Origin: Euglena gracilis
Lineage: Eukaryota; Euglenida; Euglenophyceae; Euglenales
Length of the DNA stretch: 64,000 nt
Direction of reading: 5' to 3'
Assembly (NCBI GenBank): GCA_039621445.1
Contig: CP154956.1
Coordinates: forward strand, 69,681,649 to 69,745,648
Within the stretch, counting starts at the first letter, position 1. Each line of letters opens with the position of its first letter. This document shows positions 19,843 through 29,840 of the stretch, piece by piece. The position numbers were made by a program, and so were the translations under genes. Under the pieces are notes generated by a model. The model did no database searches. It was given only the letters and a program-made list of their open reading frames with translations, and had not been told where the DNA came from.

Positions 19843-20444
19843 TTGTCTTCCAGTTGGAACTCCAATTTTACAGATGATATCTTTTGGATTCCATCGCATG
19901 CCACAAGGAGATCTTCTGAGTGTATTTCTTCTGCAAAGAAATGGTGCTCCTCTCGGGCATTTCAAGAAAGAGAAGGGCGATTTGCATGCCTGATCAGGCT
20001 GTATTTTAGTTGGGTGCCGACCCCACCCCGGGGGGGGGGGGTACCTGCCTGGGCAGGCACCCCAAGGCACTCCAAATCTGACCCCCCGGGGGGGGGGCAC
20101 ACGACCAAAAGTGCCCTAGCACAACCCCGGCGCCAAAGGTGCCGGGGAGCCAAAAATGGCCTATTTTCAAAGGAATGTGCCCGGGCACAGGTCGAAATCC
20201 GACCCCCCTGGGGGGGGAGGTAGTGCCTGCCTGGGCAGGCACTCACAGGCACTCCGGACCCCCCCTCCCCCCCGGGGTTGGTAAAAAAAACAGCCTGTGC
20301 CTGATCACATTTACAGATGAATTGCAAAAAGGGAAGGAAAATAGTTCAAAATTCTGCATTTGGCAATTTTTTTTGGAAAACTCTGTATTTCCCGTTTCTT
20401 GCTCCACAGCAAACAGAGTGGCCAACCCCCTGGGGGGGCTTTAA
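19843..20444 (+). pseudogene. ORF or exon split by a foldback element (19995-20297)
   Basis: A pyrimidine tract ending CTTCCAG at 19853 precedes an open frame rich in Ser, Trp and Lys up to 19994. Removing the element and one TSD copy (19995-20305) joins this frame, in phase, to the downstream open frame (Thr-Phe-Thr-Asp-Glu-Leu-Gln-Lys-Gly-Lys), which ends at the stop at 20442. The restored stretch is about 97 codons. Frame continuity across the repaired site supports an originally coding target. The protein is not recognised. Confidence 0.4.
19995..20297. mobile_element. CAGGCTGT foldback element (303 bp)
   Basis: The left terminus is CAGGCTGTATTTTAG, the right on the other strand CAGGCTGTTTTTTTTACC. 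The exact 8-bp TSD is TGCCTGAT, at 19987-19994 and 20298-20305. It contains palindromes of the GTACCTGCCTGGGCAGGCAC type beside C/G runs, and a hairpin at 20125-20147 (CCCCGGCGCC, loop AAA, one G-T pair) about 10 bp from the centre. Relatives with the same internal GGTGCCTGCC palindrome are at 25237 and 33250. Confidence 0.9.
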
Positions 20445-21080
20445 ACAACTCCCTGCCTGCAAAAGGTCTTTTTTCTTCATCGTGTTTTATTGGCGAAAGG
20501 AACATCTTCGTAGCGAACTTCCGCCCACCGTCATTGAACCACTAACCCAAGGAGGCTTCTTTTTAACTTGGAAGCCCCCCCCCCCCGGGAGAGGTGGGTG
20601 GGTGGGTCCGGGGCCCTGGACCCTTCACAGGGGTTTTGGTCCTGGGCCAGAGGCGTTGATGTCTTTGCATGAAGGACGATTTTTTTTTGGGAAATGCCGA
20701 CAGGTCGGGCAAAGACGCATGGTTTATTGTTGTTGATTAGAGTTTGATTTCTACAGCTGTATAAATTGTTTTGTTGTGCCTTTTTTTTTGCATTCTTTTG
20801 GAAAATGAAATGGATTTTGAAAAATCCTCTGGCATTTTGAACCTGATTTCTGTGTGCAAGGCTTTATTAACGTTTGAAGCTGTTCCCCTGGCCATGAAAT
20901 TTGAAACATTTGAAATCAGGAAGTTGGATGTTCAAAATGTTAAAAAAAGCGTCTTTTTGTTGTTGATGTCTCTTCTTCCGAAAAGTTGAGGCCACAGATG
21001 GCTACAGATTGGTCTCCAGGAAGAAGAGAAATCTGGTTTTGTCCTGTCCCGTTGCGCCCACCCCGTTGTACTGGTTGCAG
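20445..21080. other. Foldback relics and T-rich sequence
   Basis: At 20550-20720 a GGCTTCTTTTTAAC start, C/G runs and a GGGAAATGCC phrase resemble the elements at 37100 and 39852, but no right arm or TSD is found. 20771-20989 is an open stretch of ordinary composition with no recognisable domain. Confidence 0.4.
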
Positions 21081-21084
21081 AGGG

Positions 21085-21520
21085 AGGGAAATATGCGGAG
21101 CACATGTTTTGCACATATTTCGCATATTTTGCATATTTCACCTTTTTTTATCCAAATTTTTGCATATTTAGCGCATATTTCAGGGGGTTGCAAGAATTTC
21201 CTGCCGCATGTGTTACCTGTTCCCACAAATGTTCTGCATATTTTCTGCCGTTTTTTATTTCCAACCATTTTTTTCGCATTTATTTTTTTGGGCTGTTTTG
21301 GCCCCCCTTTTTTTGGCTATTCTGAGCCACCGTGGGCCATTTTCGAGTCATTTTGGACCACCGTTGGTCACTTTCATTTTTGGCCATTTCTTTGGCCAAT
21401 GTCAGCCTTTTGGGGGGGGGACGGGCTGTTACTTTGGTTGTAATCTAAAATATGCGGGAATATGCGCTAAATATGTGGGAGAATATGCGGAGAATATGCA
21501 GTTAGTTCAAAAATCGGGCA
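21085..21520. mobile_element. Candidate degraded element with ATGCG/GCATATTT subterminal repeats
   Basis: It starts CAGAGGGAGGGAAATATGCG, like a decayed CAGGGG terminus, followed by several GCATATTT motifs. AAATATGCG-type motifs in the opposite sense occur at 21450-21510. No right CCCCTG terminus or TSD was found, so the boundaries are uncertain. Confidence 0.35.
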
Positions 21521-21608
21521 TGTTTGACATGTAAGGTCGTCACAGCCCATGTATGGGCCCTCGGACAATGAAGGCGAGACTGGAACATTGCTGCTGCCCC
21601 CCCCCCAA

Positions 21609-21636
21609 AAATTGAGCAACCTGTTGCTCAATTTTG
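21609..21636. repeat. Perfect 12-bp hairpin
   Basis: AAAATTGAGCAA, loop CCTG, TTGCTCAATTTT, directly after a C-run. It has the form of a foldback apex. No transcription unit is evident, so a terminator role is not supported. Confidence 0.6.
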
Positions 21637-21683
21637 GGTTTCAGCAGATCCGCTCAAGGGTTGCTTGATTTGGGGGTCACATA

Positions 21684-21865
21684 TGGCATAAAGTGGAGCC
21701 CCCACAGTCGAGTGTGGGGTTCTGTGGGGGGTAAGTGTGGGGGGGAGTGTGGGGTGACAGTGGGGGGGAGTGTGGGGTGACAGTGGGGGGGAGTGTGGGG
21801 GGTAAGTGTGGGGGGGTGACAGTGGGGGGGAGTGTGGGGTGACAGTGGGGGGAGCGTGGGGTGAC
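21684..21865. mobile_element. Truncated TGGCATAAAG element with GTGTGGGG minisatellite
   Basis: TGGCATAAAGTGGAGCCCCC plus ACA is identical to the left terminus of the complete element at 42064-42494. It is followed by GTGGGGGGGAGTGTGGGGTG iterations. No right terminus is present before 21900. Confidence 0.65.
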
Positions 21866-22193
21866 CGAACGATCAACAGAAGAAAATGTGAATTGAAGTC
21901 ATTTCAAGCCCCCCCCCCCCCAGATGTTGGAGGGGGGTCCGGACCATCCCACCCCTCCCTCCTTGGCAGGTTCCAAAAATAGTGATACTTTTTTCTTCCA
22001 GCCCTGCATGCCGGAAAATGAGCGAAACAATGCCTTTTCCCCTCCCAAAATGAGCATTTTTTTGGATTTATTTTCAACAAAGAATCAGGAAATTTGGACC
22101 AATTTTGGCCTGGCATCCAGGCCTTGGCCGGTCCACAAAACCGAAAATTTTCCGGGTCTCCCTTCAGTTTCAAGGTAGGAGGAGGGATCCGAC

Positions 22194-22574
22194 CATACCA
22201 TTTTGCTAAACAAAACAACAAAAAACAACAATACCTGTTCTTTTTTTTATACTCGTTATACCATTGCTAAACACCTGTCTTACCCCACTCCTGGGGGGGG
22301 GGGTGACTGACCTGTTTTTTTGGTTCAGAGCCCCCCCCTCCAGGGGGGTGGGGTAAGGCCTGAAAATGAAAAGTGGCTGGCCTGGCGCCGAAGGCGCCAG
22401 AAATTTTTTGGATTTTTTGCGACTTTTTGGCAAAATTTCGTTGCCTCCTGAAGACTGGCCGATCCCCCGGAGGGGTGTAAAGTGACTGACTGGTTTTTTT
22501 CGGCAAAAGTCACTGACTGGTTTTTTCAGAGTGGAAAGTGACCCCCCGGGGGGGGGTCGCTAAGCAATGGTATG
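22194..22574. mobile_element. CATACC-type foldback element (381 bp)
   Basis: The left terminus is CATACCATTTTGCTAAAC, the right on the other strand CATACCATTGCTTAGC. The exact 8-bp TSD is GATCCGAC, at 22186-22193 and 22575-22582. A second copy of the terminus (ATACCATTGCTAAACACC) lies about 65 bp inside the left end. The hairpin CTGGCGCC, loop GAA, at 22382-22400 is 7 bp from the centre. The termini do not start CAG, so this is a separate family with the same architecture. Confidence 0.9.
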
Positions 22575-22810
22575 GATCCGACCCCCCATCAATTTTCGAC
22601 CCCAAATTTTTTTTTCTCCGCGCCTTTGGAGGTGGGAGGAAATCCGTGGAAAATGCTGTGGTGGGTGGGGGGGCGACCCCCCCCATCTCAGCCAATCTGG
22701 ACAAAAAAAATTCGGCTCAAAGGCTCCGAAAATTTTTGGAAAGGGGACAATGACCAAAGATTATTTCTTAAGGACCCGTGGGGTGTTCGCAGTGCTGGTG
22801 GGGGTATAAG

Positions 22811-23300
22811 CAGGGGGGGGGAAATTGATATCCGCAATTTTTCCGCAATTTCCGCAATTTTCCGCAATTTCCGCAATTTTCCGCAATTTTCCGCAATTTT
22901 TCCGCAATTTTTCCGCAATTTTTTTCCATTTTTTTTTCGCAGAATTTTTTTCCCACCACCGAAGATGGAAGATGCAATGAGTTCAAGCCATTCTTCAAAT
23001 GGATCAACAGGTGTGCAATTGTGTTTTGTTGTTCCCCCCCAGTTTACCAATTTTTCTCACAGGTGCACCACTGGTCACAGGATTGGGTGCGTCCCACCTG
23101 TGCAAAGAACATCAAGCGCGTTGGTTTGTGCTCGCCTGCATCGACGTGGGTGTTGCGGTGTTCTGAACCTCACAATTGAAAAATTTCTAAGTCCCCTCAA
23201 GCAGAAATGTGTATATTCCCGATATCAATTTTTCCGCAATTTTTCCGCAATTTCCGCAATTTTTCCGAAGGCCTCCGATATCAATTATTCCCCCCCCCTG
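22811..23300. mobile_element. CAGGGG-ended DNA transposon, copy B (490 bp)
   Basis: The left terminus is CAGGGG (G-run) AAATTGATATC, the right on the other strand CAGGGG (G-run) AATAATTGATATC. The exact 7-bp TSD is GTATAAG, at 22804-22810 and 23301-23307. CCGCAATTTTT is iterated at both ends on the same strand, about 22832-22920 and 23226-23270. The internal, differently composed segment is annotated separately. Confidence 0.92.
22962..23190 (+). pseudogene. Exon-intron-exon-like fragment carried by copy B
   Basis: A coding-like stretch (Glu-Asp-Gly-Arg-Cys-Asn-Glu-Phe-Lys-Pro-Phe-Phe-Lys-Trp-Ile-Asn) ends at AACAG followed by GTGTGC. After a T-rich gap, TTTTCTCACAG (a good 3' splice site) precedes a second open stretch starting GTGCACCACTGG. 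Together they look like two exons with a ~50-bp intron inside the transposon. The phase of the second piece is uncertain and the gene is not recognised. Confidence 0.4.
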
Positions 23301-23578
23301 GTATAAGGGACCTGGTGGGCCCCCAAAACAAAGCAAAAAGTACAAATGCCGCTGGGTTGGCATTTGTTTAATTTTGAGGTGAAAACTCAGTCAAAACCCA
23401 AAAAACCTCTGCTTGGGAAGGATAGAAGTGAACCACACCCCAATTGGAGGGTGTTTTCTCTTTTCACAAAGACGTACACCAAGCGCCCATGTTTGCATAT
23501 CCATACTGCCTGGGTGGTTGTGTTTGGATTTCCGTCCTCTGAATGGTGTTCTGCCAGTTTGTCCCCAGCTGTACATTA

Positions 23579-23641
23579 CACCGGCTGAGATTTGCCAACT
23601 GCACTTCCAGAGGAAGATTGAGGCCATATATGCGTTGGGGC
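23579..23641 (+). pseudogene. Short exon-like segment ending at a transposon-like terminus
   Basis: TTTGTCCCCAG precedes an open run encoding Ile-Thr-Pro-Ala-Glu-Ile-Cys-Gln-Leu-His-Phe-Gln-Arg-Lys-Ile-Glu-Ala. It breaks at about 23642, where CAGGCTTTTTTATTTGG begins, a match to the 25237 element terminus. No right arm is found downstream. The parent protein is unknown. Confidence 0.3.
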
Positions 23642-24675
23642 CAGGCTTTTTTATTTGGAGGGTTGCACCACCCCAGGGCTCTAAGGAGGGTGTGCAGGGT
23701 CGAGGAGGACAGGGGGGAGAACAAATGCCTTTTTTTTGCGTTTTCTGATTTTGGTAAAATTTGTGGTTTTTTGCGTTTTTTTGTGGGGTTTTTTTGCATT
23801 GGGTTTTTGCTGAAATATTTTTTATTCTGAAGAATTCCTCGCTTTGGTGTCAATTTTTCCATTGAGCCAAAATTTTTGTCATTTTTTTGTCATTTTTTTT
23901 TTGCATTTTTGGTCAACAAAATGCTTATTTTTATGCAAAATTCAAAAAGTTTTCCCTGGCAGAGCCGAGAATTTTCGATCCTCTCCAGTGGAACAATGCA
24001 CACCCGGCTGAAGGATTTTGCATGCGATTTGTGTTTTTTTGTTTATTTGCTTTTTTTTGTGTCTCGTTTTTTGTGTGGGATCATTTTCCACTTTCAACCC
24101 AGTCAGTCACTTTGCCAAAAGTAGTCACCTGTTTCCGAACCCCCCCCCCCAGGGAAGGTGGGGGTGGTTGGAGGGTCATTTTGGCCTGTCAGCAAAAAAG
24201 AGGACTGACTTCAATGCATTCTGCCAGAAATTTCTAACAGTTTTCTTGTGCTTTCTGACCGGGTGGCCTCCCAGACCAGGGGAGGGGAGGGGTCTGGACC
24301 GTCCCTCCTCCACCTGCCAGAGGGAAGGTGTGACCAACCACCCCAAGAGGGTAATTGGTTGGTTTTGGGGGGGTTTCAGAGTGACTGACTGATTTTTGGC
24401 TCCCGACCCGGTGGGGAGGGTCTGAAAAGGCCCAAAATGGACAAAAAACCCAGGCTCGGTAAGCAATTGCATGATCCAGGCTCCCCAAAAAGTTTGAATT
24501 TTTCTTTCCGGCGTTTTATGCTTTTTTTTTCAAAGATGCTGTGTTTGCCCAAGCTGGACCCTGAATTGACCTACAGGGGGAGGCAACCCAGGGTTCGAGG
24601 TCAGGAGGGTGTCATGGTTTTAGGCCGCCAACCCCCATTGTTTGACCGCAAGGGGATCCAGACCAAGCCCCTCTC
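23642..24675. other. Mixed T-rich and C/G-run sequence, no gene recognised
   Basis: It contains GTCAGTCAC and GTGACTGACTG phrases (about 24102 and 24374) as in the CATACC family. CAGGCTCGGTAAGCAATTGC at 24451 resembles foldback termini. No bounded element or convincing exon was found. Confidence 0.35.
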
Positions 24676-24837
24676 ATGATGCCAGGCGAGGCTGCTGGTG
24701 GGGACTCCCCACCACAGCCCTGCTTGGGGGGGGTTCCTTTGATGGACAGGCACTCCATTGCACTCCATTGCACAGGGCAACCCCCTCCCCTTGGGGTTGC
24801 TAAAAAAAGAGGCCTTGTTGTGGCGCTGTTGCACTCG

Positions 24838-25110
24838 CTGCACATCATTGACCACCGCCGGTTTATTTCTCACACTGCGTTTGTGCTTGCGACGTGTTCC
24901 GAGCGGCATCTTTTGCTCACTCCCGGCCGTTTCGTCCTGGCCCTCCCTGCACCTTTGCTGCGGAGATTATACCTCTCTGTTCTGCATGTGATGTCCGCAG
25001 AAGCGGCATCACATGTGGTTAAGCCACTCTACGTCTGCGGGACGCCTGGTGCAACGGGGAAGAGCATGCCGTGCCAGCATTCTTGGGGTGCTCCTTTGTT
25101 GTCTTTTGTC
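24838..25110 (+). pseudogene. Run-free open segment with a P-loop-like peptide
   Basis: This open stretch has no homopolymers and balanced codons. At 25027-25068 it encodes Leu-Tyr-Val-Cys-Gly-Thr-Pro-Gly-Ala-Thr-Gly-Lys-Ser-Met. This resembles the Walker A region of Orc1/Cdc6-type AAA+ ATPases (Gly-x-Pro-Gly-Thr-Gly-Lys), but one extra codon breaks the canonical spacing. No Walker B or other ATPase motif is visible, so it may be a degraded exon or coincidence. Confidence 0.25.
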
Positions 25111-25236
25111 CCGGGAACCAAACGCTTTGGCTTTTGGCCATTCTCAAACATTTATCTTTCCCCTCCATGGTTTGATATAAGGAAGGTGCCATGGCTTCAG
25201 GTTGCCCCCCCCCTGCTTGACCAGGGGTCTGAGGAC

Positions 25237-25630
25237 CAGGCTTTTTATTTAGTCAGGTGCCTCCCCCCACGGGGGGGGGTGCTAGGGGCAGGCACCCCAT
25301 AGCACCCCTGCCGACCCTCCCAAGGGGGGGGGTTAGGGTATCGGGACACTGCAAACTGGGCCAGAAGCGAAGTTAGTGCCGGCCATAAACAGACAAGACC
25401 TCCAAGGGGGGGGTTAGGGTATCGGGACACTGCACTGTAGACAAGAAGCCTTAGTGCAACTAAGGGGGTTAGGGTTTCGGGGGTGGGTTGGGCAGGCACC
25501 CCTGTCCGGCGACCGATCCCGTTTTCTTTACCTTTTTGGCAAGGACCCGAGGCACCCGGGCTGCCCCCCAGGGGGGGGGGGTGCCTGCTATGGGCATGCA
25601 CCCCCCCCCCGGTCGGTAAAAAAAAACCTG
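25237..25630. mobile_element. CAGGCTTTTT foldback element (394 bp)
   Basis: The left terminus is CAGGCTTTTTATTTAG, the right on the other strand CAGGTTTTTTTTTACC. Flanks CTGAGGAC (25229-25236) and CTGAGGGC (25631-25638) match at 7 of 8. It contains GGTGCCT / GGCAGGCACC palindromes, a duplicated GGGTTAGGGTATCGGGACAC phrase, and a hairpin CCTTAG/CTAAGG at 25449-25465 near the centre. It is related to 19995 and 33250. Confidence 0.8.
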
Positions 25631-25742
25631 CTGAGGGCTTTTTAAGGGCTTCAATTTAGGTCTCCAGACATTTCCCGTTTTCTTTACTTTTGGCAAGCCA
25701 GGGGGCACCCGGGGCTGCCCCCAGGGGGGGGGGTGCCTGCTA

Positions 25743-26175
25743 TGGGCATGGCTACACGAAGAGTTGCGGGGAAATCAAAGTACCGGTAGATAGGGCGTTC
25801 CAAGGGCTTCAATTTAGGTCTCCGGACATTTCCTTCGATCTTGCTTCATTTCCGAGATATTTTGAAAACATCGATTTTTTTTTACCCCGAAAGCGGTCCA
25901 AAATGGCCCCAGAAATGGGCCAAAATTGACCGAAAAATGGCCGTAACTCGGGCTACACGAAGAGTTGGGGGAAAGTAAACCATGGTTGGACAGGGCATCC
26001 CAAGGGCTTCATTTTTGCTCTCCCGACTTTTCCTTTGATTTTGCTTCATTGACGAGATATTTTTGGGGAAATCGATTTTTTTTTACCAAAAAATGCTGCA
26101 ATTTTTTGGCAATTTCTGCTTTTTTGCCCAAAAATGGCTATTATAGCAATTTGGGAGACTTTTTCAGCCTGCTGC
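25743..26175 (+). repeat. Two tandem copies of a ~215-bp repeat
   Basis: GGCTACACGAAGAGTTG starts each copy (25748 and about 25963). Both continue through CCAAGGGCTTCAATTT, GATATTTT and ATCGATTTTTTTTTACC. A third partial copy (TTTAAGGGCTTCAATTTAGG) lies at 25643. The CTCGGGCT / GAGTTGG phrase is shared with the inverted repeat around 30885-31000. Confidence 0.7.
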
Positions 26176-26314
26176 TTTCTGTCCCAAAATCACATTTTGG
26201 TTGCACAAGGGTTTGTGGCTCCTCATTGTTCCAAAAAAGAGGCAACATATCTTTAACTTTGCCACAAGGCATGCTTTTCATCGTGATGGTTCGTTCACAG
26301 TGAGCACTCCTGAT

Positions 26315-27670
26315 CAAGCACCTATAGCTAAAATGGCCTAAAATGGCCTAAAATGGCCTAAAATGGCCTAAAATGGCCTAAAATGGCCTAAAATGACTTT
26401 TTGACCCCCTATAGGTGGGGGTCCCTAAAATGGCCTAAAATGGCCTAAAATGGCCTAAAATGGCCTAAAATGGCCTAAAATGGGAAAAATTTTGTTGCGC
26501 AACAATTTTTTTTGTGAACAGCTGTAGCCATTCAGGTACTGACTTTTGGTGTCTTTTGTCAATCTGGACGGCGAACAGTGGATTTGGTGGAGGAGCACAG
26601 CCCGCAAGGCCCTTTTTTTTATCCCAACTAATAATAGTATCAGTCCCCAAATCCACAGTCCCCAACCTTCTTTTGGTAGCTGAATTTTGAAGGTTTGGAC
26701 AGCAGTATTTTTCTTACTCCCATCCTTTTTTGGTGTGCAACGATGTCTGTTTCGCAAATAATGAAACAGTGCAAATTTGGAATGAGGCGTGAGGAAAAAG
26801 ACAGAAAAAAATGAAAGATGTTAGAAAAACTCAATTGAAAGAGGTGTATCGTTAGGTACTGGGAATTTCTTCAAATCACGAACCAGCACAATTTCGGGGA
26901 TTTTCCAAAACCACAAATAATCACGCCGAATGATCAAATGACCTGAACAACTACCAACAATTATGAATGAGATTCTCTCTTATTTATGAACGTGTTCAGA
27001 GAGTTTTCTTTTTAGTATTAGTTTTTCTCCAAGGGGGAAACCAAACACGGAGAAGAGGAATTGTTTTTCGGCTTTGCCCTTTGATCTCTGCAATCGCCCA
27101 AAAAGCCCCAAATGGCTTTTTTGAGAGTTGTTTCACTTCCCAAGTGCCCACAGATAAGTCCCTTTCATTTAATGATGGGTTATGTGGCTGCAACCCGATT
27201 TAACGTAAAACCTGGGGGTCCCCTTCTGATTTCACTAAACCCACCCTTCAAAACCATAAGTGCTGATACCCCAGAGTTTGGCTCCCCTCCTCCTTCCATT
27301 CACACTTGGTGCCTTAATTTGTGTATCTTGGCCCCAATTTTTTTCAAAAATTTTGCCTTTTTTTGTGCAAACTCTGCTGAAAGTTTGACACTCGTGCAAA
27401 CTTGCTCTCCCATCATCACGTCATAGTGATCCAGTGTTCATGAATTTTGCATGCTTTTTTGGATGTATATTTCTCATTACTGAATAAGAGAAGGTTCACA
27501 CACGTTATTATGCAGTTTTCGGGACAAAAAATGACGCAAAATTATGATTTTCAGAACCCCCACCTATACCTTAAAATGGCCTAAAATGGCCTTAAATGGC
27601 CTAAAATGGCCTAAAATGGCCTAAAATGGCCTAAAATGGGGAAATTTTTGGGCTTGACTATAGGTGCTTG
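26315..27670. mobile_element. CAAGCACCTATAG element (1356 bp) with direct AAAATGGCC arrays
   Basis: Both termini read CAAGCACCTATAG inward. The exact 8-bp TSD is CTCCTGAT, at 26307-26314 and 27671-27678. Next to the left end are about 12 AAAATGGCCT units (26328-26482) split by GACCCCCTATAGGTGGGGGT; next to the right end are about 7 more (27572-27640), all on the same strand. The ~1-kb interior has short open stretches on both strands but no recognisable transposase, so it is probably non-autonomous. Confidence 0.88.
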
Positions 27671-27747
27671 CTCCTGATTCCCTTTCCACCACTGCTGCCT
27701 CTGCTTAATGGCATTCCGCCGCAACTCCTCCCCCTTAAATGTTACCA

Positions 27748-28105
27748 CCTTCCAAAAATTCAACATTTTCTGAAAATGTTGTTTTTTGAGAAGTTTTTGA
27801 AGCAAAAAATGCCATTGAAAGTCCACAAAATTTCAACGAGAAAAAATGTCAGTAAAATTTGATTGTGCCAAAATTTTGTCCACTTTTTTTTGACCTTCGT
27901 TTTTTTCACCCCCCCCCCTAAAAAGTACCAATTTTTAACCCTGAAATTTTTGAGATTTTTTGTGAAAAAAAGTGTGGCTTTCCATCAAAAAATCATGTGT
28001 TTTGGGTTCATTTTTCAAAAAAAAATTCAAAGACTTTTCTGGCCAAAATCCCCGTTTTCCCGAAATCGGTGAAAATGCTGTGGTGGGTGGGGGGGGGTCG
28101 ACCCC
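27748..28105 (+). repeat. Dispersed repeat R1 (27.7-kb copy)
   Basis: It shares with the 4405-4735 copy, on the opposite strand, CAACATTTTCTGAAAATGTT, TTGTGCCAAAATTTTG, a C-run, and GGTGAAAATGCTGTGGTGGG followed by a G-run. Extra sequence near 27790-27850 is missing from the unit copies. Confidence 0.7.
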
Positions 28106-28878
28106 CCCTCACTAGGCTTTCCCGTTCTGCCCTGCCCCCCCCCCCTGTTTCCAACCCCCCCCCCAGTTGATGGATACCTTTTGGGTCACAACCTTGTGTC
28201 CAATGAACCCCCTCCTTAGTCGGAGGACAGAGGTTACCAGTCGTTGGACACAGGGGGAGGGTGTAGTTTCATATGGATGCGGGATTTCAATTCTTTGGGT
28301 TCATATTGGGAAAGTGTTTCACATTGGCATTTTCGACCAATTTGAGGCAAAGCAATTCGTTGCCAGGGGTTCATATTGGGAAGAGGTTTTGATTTTTGGC
28401 AGGAAACTTGAGTTTCCGGGATCCAGGGCCAAAATCAACCCGCAATTTCCCCCTTGCCCACTGAGTACCCCCCCCCCCCGGCACTTGGCCTGCCTCTTCC
28501 TCACATGCAACCTTGGCCCCCCTAAGTTTGGCCCCCTTCCCTTCAATCGTGGCCCGAGCCAAGCGCCTGGGAGGTACCATCTTTTTCTGCAAAAAAGTTC
28601 TCATTGCCAGGTCACAGGACAAGAGATTTTCTTTGTTTACCACCAGTGCTCCACCTGTCAGTGCTACCAAGTCACACTGTGTGAAAGGCAACATTACCCT
28701 GCTTTAAACAGGTGGCCCCAAAAACGGTTTTTGAGCCGAAAATGGGCGTTTTTCGACCCCCCCCCCCCGGCCCCCCGTTTTTGACCCGGAACTCATAGAT
28801 TTTGGGTCATTTCTGGTCAAAAAAAGTCGAAAAAAATCGAACAAAAGGGGTATGGGCGGTATGGGGGGTAATCGCTGA

Positions 28879-28904
28879 GCTCTTATCCCTTTATGGGTAA
28901 GAGC
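28879..28904. repeat. GCTCTTA hairpin, copy 1
   Basis: GCTCTTA-T-CCC, loop TTTAT, GGG-TAAGAGC, embedded in TCGCTGAGCTC ... GCGAAGCTTACC, which is shared with 29809-29850. Confidence 0.6.
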
Positions 28905-29815
28905 GAAGCTTACCCCGGGGTAATCCAATCCCAGCCGTCGCAGCAGAGGCAGTTGGCCGGAACACCTAACCGCCTGACCCCATTTTCGCTCCGCCTGCTG
29001 CCATCCACTGGCTCAACATGCATCGCCGCATCATCGTGGAGCAAAAATTTAGATTAGCGTTGGCTTTCTTGTGGCCTGTACAAGTGTGGGAGCCGTTCCA
29101 CACCGGCGATGAGGTGAGTTTTGGCAAGCTGTGGCCCCCAGGTGTACCTCAAGGCAATGTAATACAGCACTGTAAAATAAGCCAATGATTTGACGCAGGA
29201 ATCTGTCTCTGTGGATGCTGGGTGGCACTTTCCACACCAGGGTGCAAGGAAAAATCATTGGCTTTTTTACGGAAACCTGCTATGAAAGGGTTGTGACCAG
29301 AGAATGAATCGGCTGGAAAAAAGGTGCTGCTGGACCGGACCCCCCCCCCCCATGGGGTGTCCAAAGGGGAGTGGGGGTCCAGCTGGGTTCGAACTTTGGA
29401 GCCAAAATTTTGGAGTGAAAAGGTGAACCGCCTCCAAAACCAACAAGGTGTCATTGTTGGGCCATTTTTGACCCCCATCTTTCAAAAAAAAAATCGGTCC
29501 AGCCCGGATTTGCCAGGCTGCGAAAGCTTCATTTCCACTCGACCTCCCTGGTGGTGCACCCTTTCAGAGGGTTGGTTAAGCCACCCAAGTAGAAAACAAG
29601 AAAAGGCCCTTCCAAAAATATTTTGGGTGAAGATCACGTTGAGGTAACCAACACTTGGAGTTAGACCCAGTTGGACACAATTTCCCCTCAATCATTTTTT
29701 TCTTGATCAGTATCCATTCCCAGCAGAATTTCTCTCAAAAAGAACATGATGGTCGTTAGATCCCCCTAACCTGCAACCTGCGACGGGGGGGTGGTCGTTA
29801 TAGTGGGGTCGCTGA

Positions 29816-29840
29816 GCTCTTACCTCTTTAGAGTAAGAGC
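29816..29840. repeat. GCTCTTA hairpin, copy 2
   Basis: GCTCTTA-C-CTC, loop TTTA, GAG-TAAGAGC. Compared with 28879 the inner C-G pair has become T-A, so pairing is kept. Confidence 0.6.

Noticed and set aside
25320-25480. Telomere-like GGGTTAGGG
   Set aside because: Single isolated occurrences inside a foldback element; no tandem TTAGGG array.
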